Below, piece by piece: positions 26,222-35,494 of a DNA stretch of 64,000 bases; within the stretch, counting starts at the first letter, position 1; each line of letters begins with the position of its first letter. Below the pieces are notes generated by a model. It worked only from the letters and a program-made list of their open reading frames with translations, was not told where the DNA came from and made no database searches. The position numbers and the translations under genes are program-made. The DNA is from Lacihabitans sp. LS3-19 (GTDB lineage Bacteria; Bacteroidota; Bacteroidia; Cytophagales; Spirosomataceae), in NCBI RefSeq assembly GCF_024343575.1, contig NZ_RJUA01000004.1, positions 62,001 through 126,000 on the forward strand, read 5' to 3'.

Positions 26222-26515
26222 AATTTGATATCGCCAAAATTGACCTTAAAATTGCCAAATTTTAACTCAAATTTCTCAAAATTGAATCCGATTTTGCCAA
26301 AAATGAATTCAAATTCGCCAAAATCAAACACGAATTCGTCGAAATCAAATACGAATTCGTCGAAATCGAATTCAAATTCGCCAAAATCAAACACAAATTG
26401 GTCAAAATCAAATACGAATTCGTCAAAATCGAATACGAATTCGTCAAAATTGAATACGAATTCGTCAAAATTGAATACGAATTCGTCAAAATTGAATACG
26501 AATTCCACGAAATGA
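26222..26515. repeat. 21-nt tandem repeat block
   Basis: About 14 imperfect copies of a 21-nt unit containing GAATACGAATTCGTCAAAAT. The copies are diverged at the left and nearly identical at the right (26403-26512), suggesting growth at the right end. Because 21 is a multiple of three, a plus frame (SNTNSSK units) and a minus frame (EFVFDFD units) both stay open, but neither looks like a gene. The gene-free sequence just before it (26086-26221) shows nothing recognisable. Confidence 0.85.
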
Positions 26516-26689
26516 AACAGAATTTCGTCGATTTTACACTCGAATTATAGGAAATTTAGCATTGTTGCATATAAATCAAGTCTGATTTGTGGAGTTTTAG
26601 CATTGCTTTCTGTCTTATATTCAATAGATTATGTAAAATTCAATTCTCAGCATGTTAAATGAATAAACATTTTACTAAATAAACAAAGT

Positions 26690-27110
26690 TTAGGTATTGA
26701 GTAAATATCTTTAGCAAGTAAGGAACAAAGAAGTTTTACTTAATCAAAAAGCTTTGTCATTAAGTAAAAATTCTTTGAAATCAAGTAAGAAAGCTTTGTT
26801 ACTAAGCAATCAAAGACTATTACAAAGTAAGCACCCTTTGTTATAAAGTAAAATATGTTTTGTATAAAGGAATAGTTGTTTGTTGCATTGTAAAAATGTT
26901 TTGTTACAAAGTAAAAGATGTTTGCTGCTTTGTAAAGATCTTTGCTTGCAAAGTAAAATGTTTTTGTTGCTTAATGCAGAGTCCTTCTTGTAAAGTAAAA
27001 TGTTTTTGTTGCTTTATGCAGCGTACTTCTTGCAAAGCAAAATGTTTTTGTTGCTTTATAAAAAGCTCAGCCAACAAAGCAAAAACTTTCTTTCATTTGG
27101 CGGCTACCTG
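26690..27110. repeat. Second 21/42-nt-periodic low-complexity block
   Basis: Units such as AGCTTTGTCATTAAGTAAAA recur at 21-nt spacing (starts 26753, 26774, 26795), and units around AAAGTAAAATGTTTTTGTTG recur at 42-nt spacing (26908, 26950, 26992, 27034). The sequence differs from the neighbouring 26222-26515 block but has the same base period. An open frame at 26860-27111 has a repetitive Cys/Lys/Phe content and is not convincing as a gene. Confidence 0.75.
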
Positions 27111-27163
27111 ACATTTTCGGGTATTTTTAAAACCGCCATCGCCAAAGTTTTACCCTAATTCAC

Positions 27164-27171
27164 TATTTTTG
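27164..27171 (+). promoter_or_regulatory. Candidate -7 element upstream of coaBC
   Basis: TATTTTTG matches TAnnTTTG, 124 nt before the coaBC start. No exact -33 TTG is seen at the right distance. Nearer the gene is a triplet of CTTTGCG words (about 27254-27278) of unknown meaning. Confidence 0.35.
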
Positions 27172-27294
27172 TCAAAATCAAAAGTCAGAAGGTTTTTTTC
27201 TATCATGCTTAAACCTGAGGCTTAAAATAAATTCAAAGATTGAAATAAAAGAGACTTTGCGTCTTTGCGACTTTGCGAGATAAAAAACAAAAGA

Positions 27295-28506
27295 ATGATT
27301 CTCAAAAACAAGAACATATTAATAGGCGTATCAGGAAGCATCGCAGCTTACAAAATAGCCACTTTGGTGAGGCTTTTGGTAAAAGAACAAGCGAATGTCA
27401 AAGTCATTATGACGGATGCCGCCAAAACTTTTATAACACCACTTACGCTATCTACCCTTTCTAAAAATCCCGTGTTGTCCAATTTCACTGCGGACGAAAC
27501 AGGCCAATGGAATAACCATGTTGAACTTGGCCTTTGGGCAGATGTTATGTTGATAGCTCCGGCTTCGGCGAATACATTGGCCAAATGTGCCCATGGTATA
27601 TGTGATAGCTTGTTGGTGGCTACCTATTTTTCTGCCAGATGTCAGGTGTTTTTTGCTCCAGCTATGGACTTGGACATGTACCAGCATTTTTCTACAAAAA
27701 ACAATCTCCAGATACTTTCTGAAAACGGTAATACCATCATTGAACCCAATGAAGGCGAGCTGGCATCAGGACTGGAAGGCAAAGGAAGAATGGCTGAGCC
27801 AGAAGAATTGGTTTATTTCTTGGAGGCTCATTTTGCCAAAATAGATGCACTGAAAGGAAAAAAGGTGTTGATTTCGGCTGGGCCAACGCAAGAAGACATC
27901 GATCCTGTGAGATATATATCCAACCATTCCTCGGGAAAAATGGGCTATGAAATAGCCAAAAGTTTTGCTTTGGCAGGAGCGGAGGTGATTTTGGTTTCTG
28001 GGCCATCGGGTGTGGCAAAGCCGCATGGCGTGCATTTAGAAAAAGTGCGGTCAGCCCAAGAGATGTTTGATGCTATGGTTTTGCACCATGCCGCTGCCGA
28101 TTTTGTGATATTTTCGGCCGCAGTGGCAGACTATAAACCCAAGGAGGTGGCAGACAAAAAACTTAAGAAAAATGATGCGGAGCTATTTATCGCCTTGGAA
28201 CGAACGCAGGACATAGCGGGATATTTGGGAAAGAACAAAAAACAAAACCAGGTGCATGTAGGTTTTGCTTTAGAAACCAACGACGAGCTAGAAAACGCCA
28301 AAGGGAAACTCGAAAGGAAGAATTTTGACATGATTGTTTTGAATTCATTACAAGATAAAGGGGCGGGGTTTCGTTATGATACCAACAAAATCACGATTAT
28401 TGATAAAAAAGGCAGTTCTCAATCCTACGACTTAAAGTCTAAGGAAATGGTGGCCGAAGATATCAAAAATGCGATTTTGGCTTATATATACCAGTCTACA
28501 ATATGA
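27295..28506 (+). CDS. coaBC: Bifunctional phosphopantothenoylcysteine decarboxylase / phosphopantothenate-cysteine ligase
   Basis: The 403-residue fusion makes 4'-phosphopantetheine for coenzyme A. The N-terminal flavoprotein (CoaC) half begins ILIGVSGSIAAYK and includes the HVELGLWADVMLIAPASANT region with the active-site His and the PAMDLDMY loop. The CoaB half starts near residue 185 with VLISAGPTQEDIDPVRYISNHSSGKMG, with the later VADYKP and ADKKLKK segments that bind CTP. The frame is open 10 codons further upstream, but the conserved start is MILKNKNILIG. The stop overlaps the next gene's start (ATGA). Confidence 0.96.
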   Translation: MILKNKNILIGVSGSIAAYKIATLVRLLVKEQANVKVIMTDAAKTFITPLTLSTLSKNPVLSNFTADETGQWNNHVELGLWADVMLIAPASANTLAKCAHGICDSLLVATYFSARCQVFFAPAMDLDMYQHFSTKNNLQILSENGNTIIEPNEGELASGLEGKGRMAEPEELVYFLEAHFAKIDALKGKKVLISAGPTQEDIDPVRYISNHSSGKMGYEIAKSFALAGAEVILVSGPSGVAKPHGVHLEKVRSAQEMFDAMVLHHAAADFVIFSAAVADYKPKEVADKKLKKNDAELFIALERTQDIAGYLGKNKKQNQVHVGFALETNDELENAKGKLERKNFDMIVLNSLQDKGAGFRYDTNKITIIDKKGSSQSYDLKSKEMVAEDIKNAILAYIYQSTI

Positions 28507-29411
28507 TAAAAAGAATATTATTTTTCCTGTCGTTTTTGATTTCGGGACTTGTGCAGGCACAGGAACTCTCTTGCAAAGTCGTAGTGAACTCCTCACAATT
28601 GAAGCTCAGCACCTCTGGTGATAAGCAGATATTTACGGAAATAGAGCAAAAGATTAAGGAATTTATGAACAATCAGAGATGGACGAATGATCTTTTTTCG
28701 GAAAAAGAAAAAATTAAATGTTCATTGATTATCAATTTGTTGAGTTCGCAGGGACAATACAAGTATTCAGGAAATGTGCAGTTTCAGGTAATCAGGCCGG
28801 TATATGGTACTACGTATGAGACGGTTATTTTTCAATTTGTAGATCAAAATTTCGAAATCTCGTACGCTCCCGAAGACCGACAGATGATATACAACGAGCA
28901 GAGTTATTCGAGCAATTTTACCTCTACTTTGGCTTTTTATTCTTTGGCTGCCTTGGTGTTTGACTATGATTCGTTTTCAAAGCTTGGTGGAAATCCATAT
29001 CTAGAAAGATTGTTCAATGTGGTTACATTAGCTGCAGGGGCTGGCTCTAAAAGTCCTTGGACTTATGATTCAGACATAAGAAGTAGATATTGGGTTATGG
29101 AAAATCTGAGAAATCAGCAGTTTGGAGCATTTAGAGATGGTTTTTATGAATACCACAGACTGGCTTTAGACGATTTTGCCAACAATCCTGCCAATAGCCG
29201 AAAGATTGCTTTGGAGTTTTTGAATACCATAAAAACGGTTTCAACGCTGAAACAAAATTCGATTGTAATCAATACTTTTTTTGATGCAAAATCCGACGAA
29301 TTGATCAACATATTTTCGGAAGGTTCGAAAAAAGAAAAGCAAGAGGCATTCAATATCATGTCAAGCTTGGATCCAAGCAAAACCGATACGTACAGAAAAT
29401 TAATGAAGTAA
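28503..29411 (+). CDS. DUF4835 family secreted protein
   Basis: The 302-residue product has a signal peptide (MIKRILFFLSFLISGLVQAQ) and then ELSCKVVVNSSQL, the start of the DUF4835 domain common in Bacteroidota. Other family segments are QGQYKYSGNVQFQVIRPVYG and SSNFTSTLAFYSLAALVFDYDSFS. It should be periplasmic or surface exposed. The function is unknown. The 4-nt overlap with coaBC, an arrangement I recall in other Bacteroidota, indicates one operon, but gives no functional link that I can argue. Confidence 0.85.
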   Translation: MIKRILFFLSFLISGLVQAQELSCKVVVNSSQLKLSTSGDKQIFTEIEQKIKEFMNNQRWTNDLFSEKEKIKCSLIINLLSSQGQYKYSGNVQFQVIRPVYGTTYETVIFQFVDQNFEISYAPEDRQMIYNEQSYSSNFTSTLAFYSLAALVFDYDSFSKLGGNPYLERLFNVVTLAAGAGSKSPWTYDSDIRSRYWVMENLRNQQFGAFRDGFYEYHRLALDDFANNPANSRKIALEFLNTIKTVSTLKQNSIVINTFFDAKSDELINIFSEGSKKEKQEAFNIMSSLDPSKTDTYRKLMK

Positions 29412-29444
29412 GAATTTTAATCTCTTCAAAATCTAAAAATAAAA

Positions 29445-30197
29445 ATGAACAAAATAGCTCTAATAACGGGTGCTTCGTCTGGAATAGGTGCCGCTACAGC
29501 GGAGGCTTTTGCCGAAAGCGGAATAAACCTAATACTCTGTGGAAGAAGAATAGAAAAACTAGAGGAACTCAAAGCTAAGCTTGAACAAAAAGTAGAAGTT
29601 CGGATACTAACATTTGATGTAATAGATTTCAAAGCTGCTCAAGATGCTATAGAATCCTTGCCACAGGAATGGAAAAACATAGATATTTTAGTAAATAATG
29701 CAGGAAATGCCCATGGCATGTCACCCATCCATGAAGGCGAAATAGCAGACTGGGAAATGATGATTGGCAGTAATATCACAGGATTATTGAATGTTTCGAA
29801 AATCGTATTGCCGAAAATGGTGGAACGTCAAACTGGACATGTGGTAAACCTTAGCTCTGTGGCTGGAAAACAAACTTATGAAAATGGAGCGGTTTACTGT
29901 GCCACCAAAAAAAGTGTGGAAGCACTAAGTGAAGGCATGCGTTTGGACTTAACAAAACACGGCATAAAAGTAACGAATATCGCTCCAGGAGCTGTGGAGA
30001 CTGAGTTTTCGGTGGTGAGATTTAAAGGAGACAAAGCCAGAGCAGCTAAAGTGTACGAAGGCTTCGCTCCACTTACAGCCAAAGATATAGCAGATGCCAT
30101 AAACTACTGTGTAATGGCTCCAGATCATGTAACCATAGCAGACATGACAATCTACGCCAAAGCCCAAGCAGCTCCAACTACTGTTTATCGGAAGTAG
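29445..30197 (+). CDS. Short-chain dehydrogenase/reductase (YdfG-like)
   Basis: The 250-residue classical SDR has the nucleotide-binding motif ITGASSGIGAATA, NNAGNAHG, the catalytic Ser in NLSSVAGKQTYENGAVYCATKKS and the YxxxK pair (YCATK). The Arg-rich turn LCGRRIEKLEEL suggests NADP preference. Its closest type is the YdfG 3-hydroxy-acid/serine dehydrogenase group; the substrate is not certain. It lies 33 nt after the DUF4835 gene and probably ends that transcript. Confidence 0.87.
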   Translation: MNKIALITGASSGIGAATAEAFAESGINLILCGRRIEKLEELKAKLEQKVEVRILTFDVIDFKAAQDAIESLPQEWKNIDILVNNAGNAHGMSPIHEGEIADWEMMIGSNITGLLNVSKIVLPKMVERQTGHVVNLSSVAGKQTYENGAVYCATKKSVEALSEGMRLDLTKHGIKVTNIAPGAVETEFSVVRFKGDKARAAKVYEGFAPLTAKDIADAINYCVMAPDHVTIADMTIYAKAQAAPTTVYRK

Positions 30198-30273
30198 AGC
30201 AAATTCTTCATATTAAAATAAAAAATTACTGTAATCCGAGAAAAAAAATAAAAAAAAATGAAATCGTTATATC

Positions 30274-30439
30274 GCCCTGCACTGTTTGAACACAGTCAAA
30301 ATTCTCAAAAGGGAACATTTTTATAACTGCTTGTATATGAGAATTTTGAATGTGTGAGTTTGCAGGGTGCAGTTTTTTTTGCTTCGTTTTTTTTTGAAAA
30401 AAAATGAAGGCCTAGGCGGCAGCCGACACAAAGTATATT
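30274..30439. repeat. Dispersed hairpin element, copy A
   Basis: An imperfect long inverted repeat (arms TCAAAATTCTCA and TGAGAATTTTGA with outer partly matching GCCCTGCAC/GCAGGGTGC) is followed by a T-rich/A-rich palindrome (TTCG-T9-GAAAAAAAA-TGAA), a GC-rich part, and CACAAAGTATATT. Copy B at 32439-32598 has the same order and end. Outside the element, the gene-free stretch 30198-30638 shows only a terminator. Confidence 0.6.
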
Positions 30440-30557
30440 GGGGGGCATTTTCATACAAGATAAAAAAAGTGGCTTGAATGGTCATTGGAGGCCGATTTGT
30501 TTCAAAAATAAATTTTAGTATGATGCCAGTAAAAATGAATTAGTCATTATACAAAAG

Positions 30558-30586
30558 AAAAAGGCGGACATTGTCCGCCTTTTTGC
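30558..30586. terminator. Bidirectional terminator after the WG-repeat gene
   Basis: AAGGCGGACA and TGTCCGCCTT form a strong stem with T runs on both strands (A-rich left flank, TTTTT right flank). It lies about 55 nt beyond the WG-repeat gene stop and most likely ends that minus-strand transcript. Confidence 0.75.
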
Positions 30587-30638
30587 TTATTAATCCCATA
30601 ATTAACCATAAATCTAATTCTCTGTTGAGAAACTATTT

Positions 30639-31757
30639 TTATCTCTTTTGCGACACTTGCTCTTTTTCTACAAAAAGCTCTTTGCCGTTTTTGTTTACAT
30701 AACCGTTTTTGTTAAAAATCTCCACTTTTGCCAGCTCACCTTCAAAGTCTTCAACTTTATCGTAGATAAGTGGAATGATTTCCTCACCTTTTTGATTAAT
30801 AAACCCATATTTTCCATTGATAGAAACTTTAGCGAGTTCGCCTTTAAATCTACCTATCATATCATATTTTAATTCTGCTATTTTCGAGCCTTTAATATCC
30901 AAAAGGCCCATTTTGTTCCTGATTTTTACATAGTACAAGTCTACGTCGGCTTTAATGACTTGGTCGTAAATAACAGGTATTATTGGTTCGCCTTTGATGT
31001 CTATTACGCCATATTTGGTTTTGTGTTTTACCAAAGCTAGATCTTTTTCAAAATCCTCGGCATAATCATATACATCCTGAATCATCAAAACGTCTTCGGA
31101 GTTTATGTAGCCCCATTTGTGGTTGGGCGTTTTTACGGCTGCCAGTCCATTTTTAAAATCTGAGGCTTTCTCATATCTAAAAGGAATAACAGTTTCGCCT
31201 TTTTCATTGATATAGCCATATTTTTGATTTACCGACACACAAGCCAGTTTCTCTGAGAATGGCGAGACCCTTTCAAACTGTGGCCTGCTTACAATTTTGT
31301 TCTTTTTGTTAATAATTCCCCAGTTTCCGTATTGTTTTACAAATGCCAAGCCATCGCTAAAAGCCGTTGCGTCATCATATTCGTTAGGTATCATCATTTT
31401 GCCACTTTTCGAAACATATCCCCAGTGATTATAAGATAATACAGGAGCGAGACCTTCCGAAAACTCCTTGGCATCTTGATATTTTAAGTCTATTATTAAT
31501 GTTCCTTTTGAATCAAGAAATCCCCATTTTCCGTTTTTACTTACTGCTCTTAATCCTTCCTCTTCTTTGGATATATTGTCAAAGTATCTGTTTACTAAAT
31601 TTCCATTTCTTTGGCTGAATGTACGCTCTTTTTTGCCTCCAAACTGATTCTCCAACGAGTTATTGCTGTAAGCCAAGTCTGACTGGCAAAATGCGGTCGA
31701 GGTTGAAAAAACTACGACGGAAAAAGTCAATCGTAGTTTTGTGATTTGGTTCATCAT
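30639..31757 (-). CDS. WG-repeat secreted protein
   Basis: After a signal peptide (MNQITKLRLTFSVVVFSTSTAFC) the protein is a series of WG repeats, about nine of them, each near 35-45 residues: GKWGFLDSKGTLII, NHWGYVSKSGKMMI, GNWGIINKKNK, QKYGYINEKGETVI, HKWGYINSEDVLMI, TKYGVIDIKGEPII, NKMGLLDIKGSKI, GKYGFINQKGEEII. WG repeats form a beta-rich surface, probably for protein contacts. The frame extends to 31850, but the signal peptide sets the start at 31757 or 31754. Function is unknown; the protein should be exported. Confidence 0.8.
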   Translation of the reverse strand: MMNQITKLRLTFSVVVFSTSTAFCQSDLAYSNNSLENQFGGKKERTFSQRNGNLVNRYFDNISKEEEGLRAVSKNGKWGFLDSKGTLIIDLKYQDAKEFSEGLAPVLSYNHWGYVSKSGKMMIPNEYDDATAFSDGLAFVKQYGNWGIINKKNKIVSRPQFERVSPFSEKLACVSVNQKYGYINEKGETVIPFRYEKASDFKNGLAAVKTPNHKWGYINSEDVLMIQDVYDYAEDFEKDLALVKHKTKYGVIDIKGEPIIPVIYDQVIKADVDLYYVKIRNKMGLLDIKGSKIAELKYDMIGRFKGELAKVSINGKYGFINQKGEEIIPLIYDKVEDFEGELAKVEIFNKNGYVNKNGKELFVEKEQVSQKR

Positions 31758-32638
31758 AATCTTATTTTTTAGAAAAGCACGTTGATTGTTACTTTGCCAA
31801 ACCTGTGCCAAACCAGCCTCATTTTTTTTTAATTTACCCAACGGATACATTTAAAAAATATACCACCATTTAATCATATTTTAAATTCTAGTTTTTCATT
31901 TTTACTTTTTATAAAATGGGTTTTTACAAGAAATATGTAACTTCAAAAAGCTTTTTTCTGCCATTTTTCAAAAAAACATTTATAAGCCAGCTATTTTCAA
32001 ATCCCTTTTATTATTATTAATTATCGTTGTCCTAGAAAAAATAAAAATAGATGATTCCTTATATCAGCCAGCAAGGGTTGAAATGGTACTGCATACAATA
32101 ATCTAAATTCGCATTTCATAATATTTTTTTTGCAAATTGTTTTTTGTGGGAATTTTAAGTTGGGACTGTTTTCAGAAATAAGAATTTTGACGGTAAATAG
32201 CTTATTGGTTTTTTTTCAAGGACAAAAGCCTTTATGAAAGATTGCCTACAAGTGTGAGAAATGATATTAATACCAATGTCGATTTAATAAATAGAGTTTT
32301 TTCTTTTGTTAGGATTAAAATTCACTGAAGTTCCTTAGAATATGTAAAGGTTTAAATATCAACTTTGAAAAAAAGAAGAATTTAATCAAAACCAAAATAT
32401 TGCTGCACCTGAATATTACAAATGGTACTTATAATTTCTGAACAGTCCGTTGTGAAATTTTGGATTCGACAATTTTATTTTCAGTTTCAACTTTTAATCC
32501 AAAATTTCGCAGAGGATCATTGTTCAGAAAGTGTTTTTTTTGTTACTTTTTTTTCAAAAAAAAAGTAAGCCCGCCTGGCAAGGCACACAAAGTATATTAT
32601 TTAGTAATATTTGTATCCTCAAAACTTTAGTATTTAAT
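31758..32638. other. Gene-free stretch upstream of pheT
   Basis: This long AT-rich stretch contains no convincing ORF on either strand. Its right part holds copy B of the dispersed hairpin element (32439-32598). The remainder (31758-32438) has only homopolymer runs and scattered short inverted repeats; I see nothing else in it. Confidence 0.6.
32439..32598. repeat. Dispersed hairpin element, copy B
   Basis: Arms CTGAACAG ... CTGTTCAG-like and GAAATTTTGGATT / AATCCAAAATTTC form a long imperfect inverted repeat. It is followed by the palindrome GTTACT-T8-CAAAAAAAAAGTAAG, then a GC-rich part and CACAAAGTATATT, the same order as in copy A at 30274-30439. Confidence 0.6.
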
Positions 32639-32646
32639 TATCTTTG
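32639..32646 (+). promoter_or_regulatory. -7 element of the pheT operon
   Basis: TATCTTTG matches TAnnTTTG. A TTG at 32611-32613 is 25 nt upstream. The predicted transcription start (about 32652) lies after the first in-frame ATG (32646), which supports the pheT start at 32667. Confidence 0.55.
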
Positions 32647-32666
32647 TGAAATTTTATTCTAGAATA

Positions 32667-35087
32667 ATGAAGATTTCATATAATCACCTAAAAACACTCA
32701 TTGATTTTAACCACGATCCGCAAAAACTCGGGGAAATATTAACAGGTACTGGCCTTGAGGTGGAGGCAATCGAAAAAGTAGATGCTGTAAAAGGAGGACT
32801 TGATGGCTTAGTAATAGGTGAAGTGATGGCGTGTGGAAAACACCCAGATGCAGACAAATTAAGTGTAACTAAAATAGATATAGGTTCGGGAGAGTTGCTT
32901 GACATAGTTTGCGGTGCTCCAAACGTAGCACAAGGGCAGAAAGTAATCGTTGCTACTGTAGGTACTACTTTGTATCCAAGTACAGGCGATTCGTTTGTTA
33001 TTAAAAAATCAAAAATCAGGGGAGCGGTATCAGAAGGAATGCTCTGTGCTGAAGATGAAATAGGACTTGGAGCTTCGCATGCAGGTATTATGGTCTTAGA
33101 TACTAATTTGCCAATTGGCACCCCAATTGCCAAATATTTTAATTTAGAGCCAGATTATTTAATAGAAATAGGACTTACACCCAATAGGGCAGACGCGGCT
33201 TCACATTTGGGCGTGGCCAGGGATATAAAAGCAGCTGGTGATCAAAATATCAAAACGCCTGATATCAGCAAGTTTGCTTTAGGTATTTCTGCTTCAAGTA
33301 TTTCTTTGACAGTTGAAGATTTGGAAGCTTGTCCAAGATTCTGTGGTTTGGAGATAAAAGGCATAGAAGTAAAAGAATCTCCCGATTGGTTGAAAAGATT
33401 TTTGAACACTATAGGTGTTAATGCCATCAATAATATAGTAGACATCTCAAATTATGTTTGTCACTATTTAGGTCAACCGATGCACATGTTTGATGCTGAC
33501 GAGATTCGCGGCAGTAAAATAATCGTGAAATGTCCGAGCGAAGGAACTGAAATAGTGACATTAGACGGTCTAAGCAGAAAACTAAATGGTACCGATTTGG
33601 CAATTTGCGACGCCGAAGGACCAATATCTATTGCCGGGGTTTTTGGTGGACAAAATTCTGGTGTGAAACCAGAAACAAAAAATGTTTTTCTTGAGGTTGC
33701 CTATTTTAATCCTGTTTCGATTCGTAAAACATCGTCAAGGTTTAGTCTAAAAACCGACGCTTCGTTTAGATATGAGCGTGGCACAGATCCTAACATGCCA
33801 TTGTTTGCTATAAAATTTGCTGCTTTGATGGTGCAAGAATTGGCAGGAGGAGAAATCTGCGATACGCTAATTGATAATTATCCGCAGCCCATTGCCAACT
33901 TCGGGTTTGATGTAAAAATTAAAAACATAAATAGGTTACTTGGAAAAGAACTTGGGGAAACGCTCATTATCGATATTTTAGAAAAATTAGATATTAAAGT
34001 TCTATCAAATATTGAAGGAATATTAAAAGTAAGCGTGCCGCCGTACAGAGTAGATGTAACCCGCGAAGCCGATGTAATTGAAGAGATTTTGCGGATTTAT
34101 GGTTTTGATAATATCGAATTGTCAGAAAATCTAAGTTCGGATTTTATCTCTGATTTTCCTGCAAAAGACTTAGACAATCTCCAATTTAAGCTTTCTGATA
34201 GTTTGGCGGCTATGGGTTTCCATGAAATCCAAAATCTATCGATAGTGAAGCCAGCAGACAATGCATGGTTAAACGAAGGTGAGTCTGTGGTGAAATTGCT
34301 CAATCCATTGAGCGAGGAACTTTCCGAAATGCGTCAATCTTTGTTGTTTTCAGGTTTAAGTAGCGTGCTTTACAATGTTAACAGGAGGAATAAAGACTTA
34401 AAGTTTTTCGAAATTGGTAGGACTTACAACAAATCTGAAGTAGAAGGAATCACCAAAATCAAAGAAAATAAAGTTTTGAGTTTGCTAATGACAGGCAATG
34501 TTAGTGCTGAGTCATGGATGCAAAAAAGTACGGCTATAAACTACCATCATTTGTTTCAGGTAGTTAGTCAAGTTTTGAATTTGATGAAAATCAAAAAGAT
34601 GGACACCAATGAAACTTCAAACGCAATGTTTGCCTATGGCTTGGAGCATATTGTTAGAAACAAATCTTTAGTGAAATTCGGATTGGTTTCCAACGAGCTT
34701 CTTGCAAAAGCAGATATCAAACAACCTGTGTTTTATGCGGAGTTTGATTGGGACTTGCTTTGTAAAATATATTCTGGAGAAAATAAATTCACAGAAATAC
34801 CAAAGTATCCTGAAGTGAAAAGGGATCTATCTTTGGTGCTTAACAAAGATGTGAAGTTTGAGCAAATTAAAAAAGTGGCTTACAATATCGAACGTAAATT
34901 ATTAAAAAGTGTAAATGTTTTTGATGTTTATCAAGGAGATAAATTGCCAGCTGACCAAAAATCGTATTCGGTGAGTTTTATTTTGCAAGACGAAGAAAAG
35001 ACTTTGAACGATCAGCAAATAGACAAAACCATGACCAGATTAATGGTGGCGTTTGAAGCAGAAGTAGGTGCTGTAATCAGAAAATAA
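32667..35087 (+). CDS. pheT: Phenylalanine-tRNA ligase beta subunit
   Basis: The 806-residue protein starts MKISYNHLKTLIDF. The N-terminal tRNA-binding (EMAP/OB) domain has GEVMACGKHPDADKLSVTKIDIG and VCGAPNVAQGQKV. B3/4 and B5 domains follow, with the NNIVDISNYVCHYLGQPMHMFDADEI segment, and the C-terminal FDX-ACB domain (about 710-806, YPEVKRDLSLVLNKDVKFE). With PheS it charges tRNA-Phe. The frame extends 7 codons upstream, but that ATG overlaps the promoter. The coiled-coil gene follows after 2 nt. Confidence 0.97.
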   Translation: MKISYNHLKTLIDFNHDPQKLGEILTGTGLEVEAIEKVDAVKGGLDGLVIGEVMACGKHPDADKLSVTKIDIGSGELLDIVCGAPNVAQGQKVIVATVGTTLYPSTGDSFVIKKSKIRGAVSEGMLCAEDEIGLGASHAGIMVLDTNLPIGTPIAKYFNLEPDYLIEIGLTPNRADAASHLGVARDIKAAGDQNIKTPDISKFALGISASSISLTVEDLEACPRFCGLEIKGIEVKESPDWLKRFLNTIGVNAINNIVDISNYVCHYLGQPMHMFDADEIRGSKIIVKCPSEGTEIVTLDGLSRKLNGTDLAICDAEGPISIAGVFGGQNSGVKPETKNVFLEVAYFNPVSIRKTSSRFSLKTDASFRYERGTDPNMPLFAIKFAALMVQELAGGEICDTLIDNYPQPIANFGFDVKIKNINRLLGKELGETLIIDILEKLDIKVLSNIEGILKVSVPPYRVDVTREADVIEEILRIYGFDNIELSENLSSDFISDFPAKDLDNLQFKLSDSLAAMGFHEIQNLSIVKPADNAWLNEGESVVKLLNPLSEELSEMRQSLLFSGLSSVLYNVNRRNKDLKFFEIGRTYNKSEVEGITKIKENKVLSLLMTGNVSAESWMQKSTAINYHHLFQVVSQVLNLMKIKKMDTNETSNAMFAYGLEHIVRNKSLVKFGLVSNELLAKADIKQPVFYAEFDWDLLCKIYSGENKFTEIPKYPEVKRDLSLVLNKDVKFEQIKKVAYNIERKLLKSVNVFDVYQGDKLPADQKSYSVSFILQDEEKTLNDQQIDKTMTRLMVAFEAEVGAVIRK

Positions 35088-35089
35088 AG

Positions 35090-35479
35090 ATGAGTAATGA
35101 CTTAAGTTTTGAAAAAGACAATGCCTTTTTGCTTTCCAAGTTTGAGGAAGTAAATGGGCTAATAGCGTCTTTGAAATCACAAAGTAAAAGTCAAAAAAGT
35201 CAAATTCTTGGATTAGAATACAAAATCGAAAACCTTGAGTCGCAAATAAAAACTTTAAAAAAAAATAATCAGCTATTAAAGGAAGAAAATGCGGAATTGA
35301 GAGAAAAAATGAGTGATGAGGATAGATTAATTCCCCAAAACTTTAAAATAAGAAATAAAATTGTTAAGATTGTATCCGATATTGAAGATAAAGAATCGAC
35401 AGAACAACAAAGCCTCAAAGATTTGTTAAGTATGTTGATAGAAGAAATAGATTTTTGTGTAAATCAGTTAGCGAAATAA
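35090..35479 (+). CDS. Coiled-coil protein of unknown function
   Basis: The 129-residue protein is soluble. Residues about 10-75 form a strong coiled coil (LSKFEEVNGLIASLKSQSKSQ and the IENLESQIKTLKK and QLLKEENAELREKM segments), followed by a short C-terminal helical part (PQNFKIRNKIVKIVSDIED). I do not recognise a family. It sits between pheT and zapA with tight spacing (2 nt and 15 nt). Position before zapA suggests a division-related partner like ZapB, but this is inference from context only. Confidence 0.75.
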   Translation: MSNDLSFEKDNAFLLSKFEEVNGLIASLKSQSKSQKSQILGLEYKIENLESQIKTLKKNNQLLKEENAELREKMSDEDRLIPQNFKIRNKIVKIVSDIEDKESTEQQSLKDLLSMLIEEIDFCVNQLAK

Positions 35480-35494
35480 TATAGTTTCAAGTAA

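Noticed and set aside
26161-26515. Two opposed ORFs (115 aa on -, 98 aa on +) made of 7-residue repeats
   Set aside because: A 21-nt repeat keeps every stop-free frame open. There is no start-site support, signal peptide or known domain.
26860-27111. An 83-residue Cys-rich ORF
   Set aside because: It lies wholly inside the 42-nt periodic block and follows its repeat. The Cys come from repeated TGT/TGC words, not from a domain.
30198-32666. A tRNA or transposase remnant in the gene-poor 30.2-32.7 kb region
   Set aside because: No tRNA-like T-loop motif and no continuous transposase-like frame could be found by eye.
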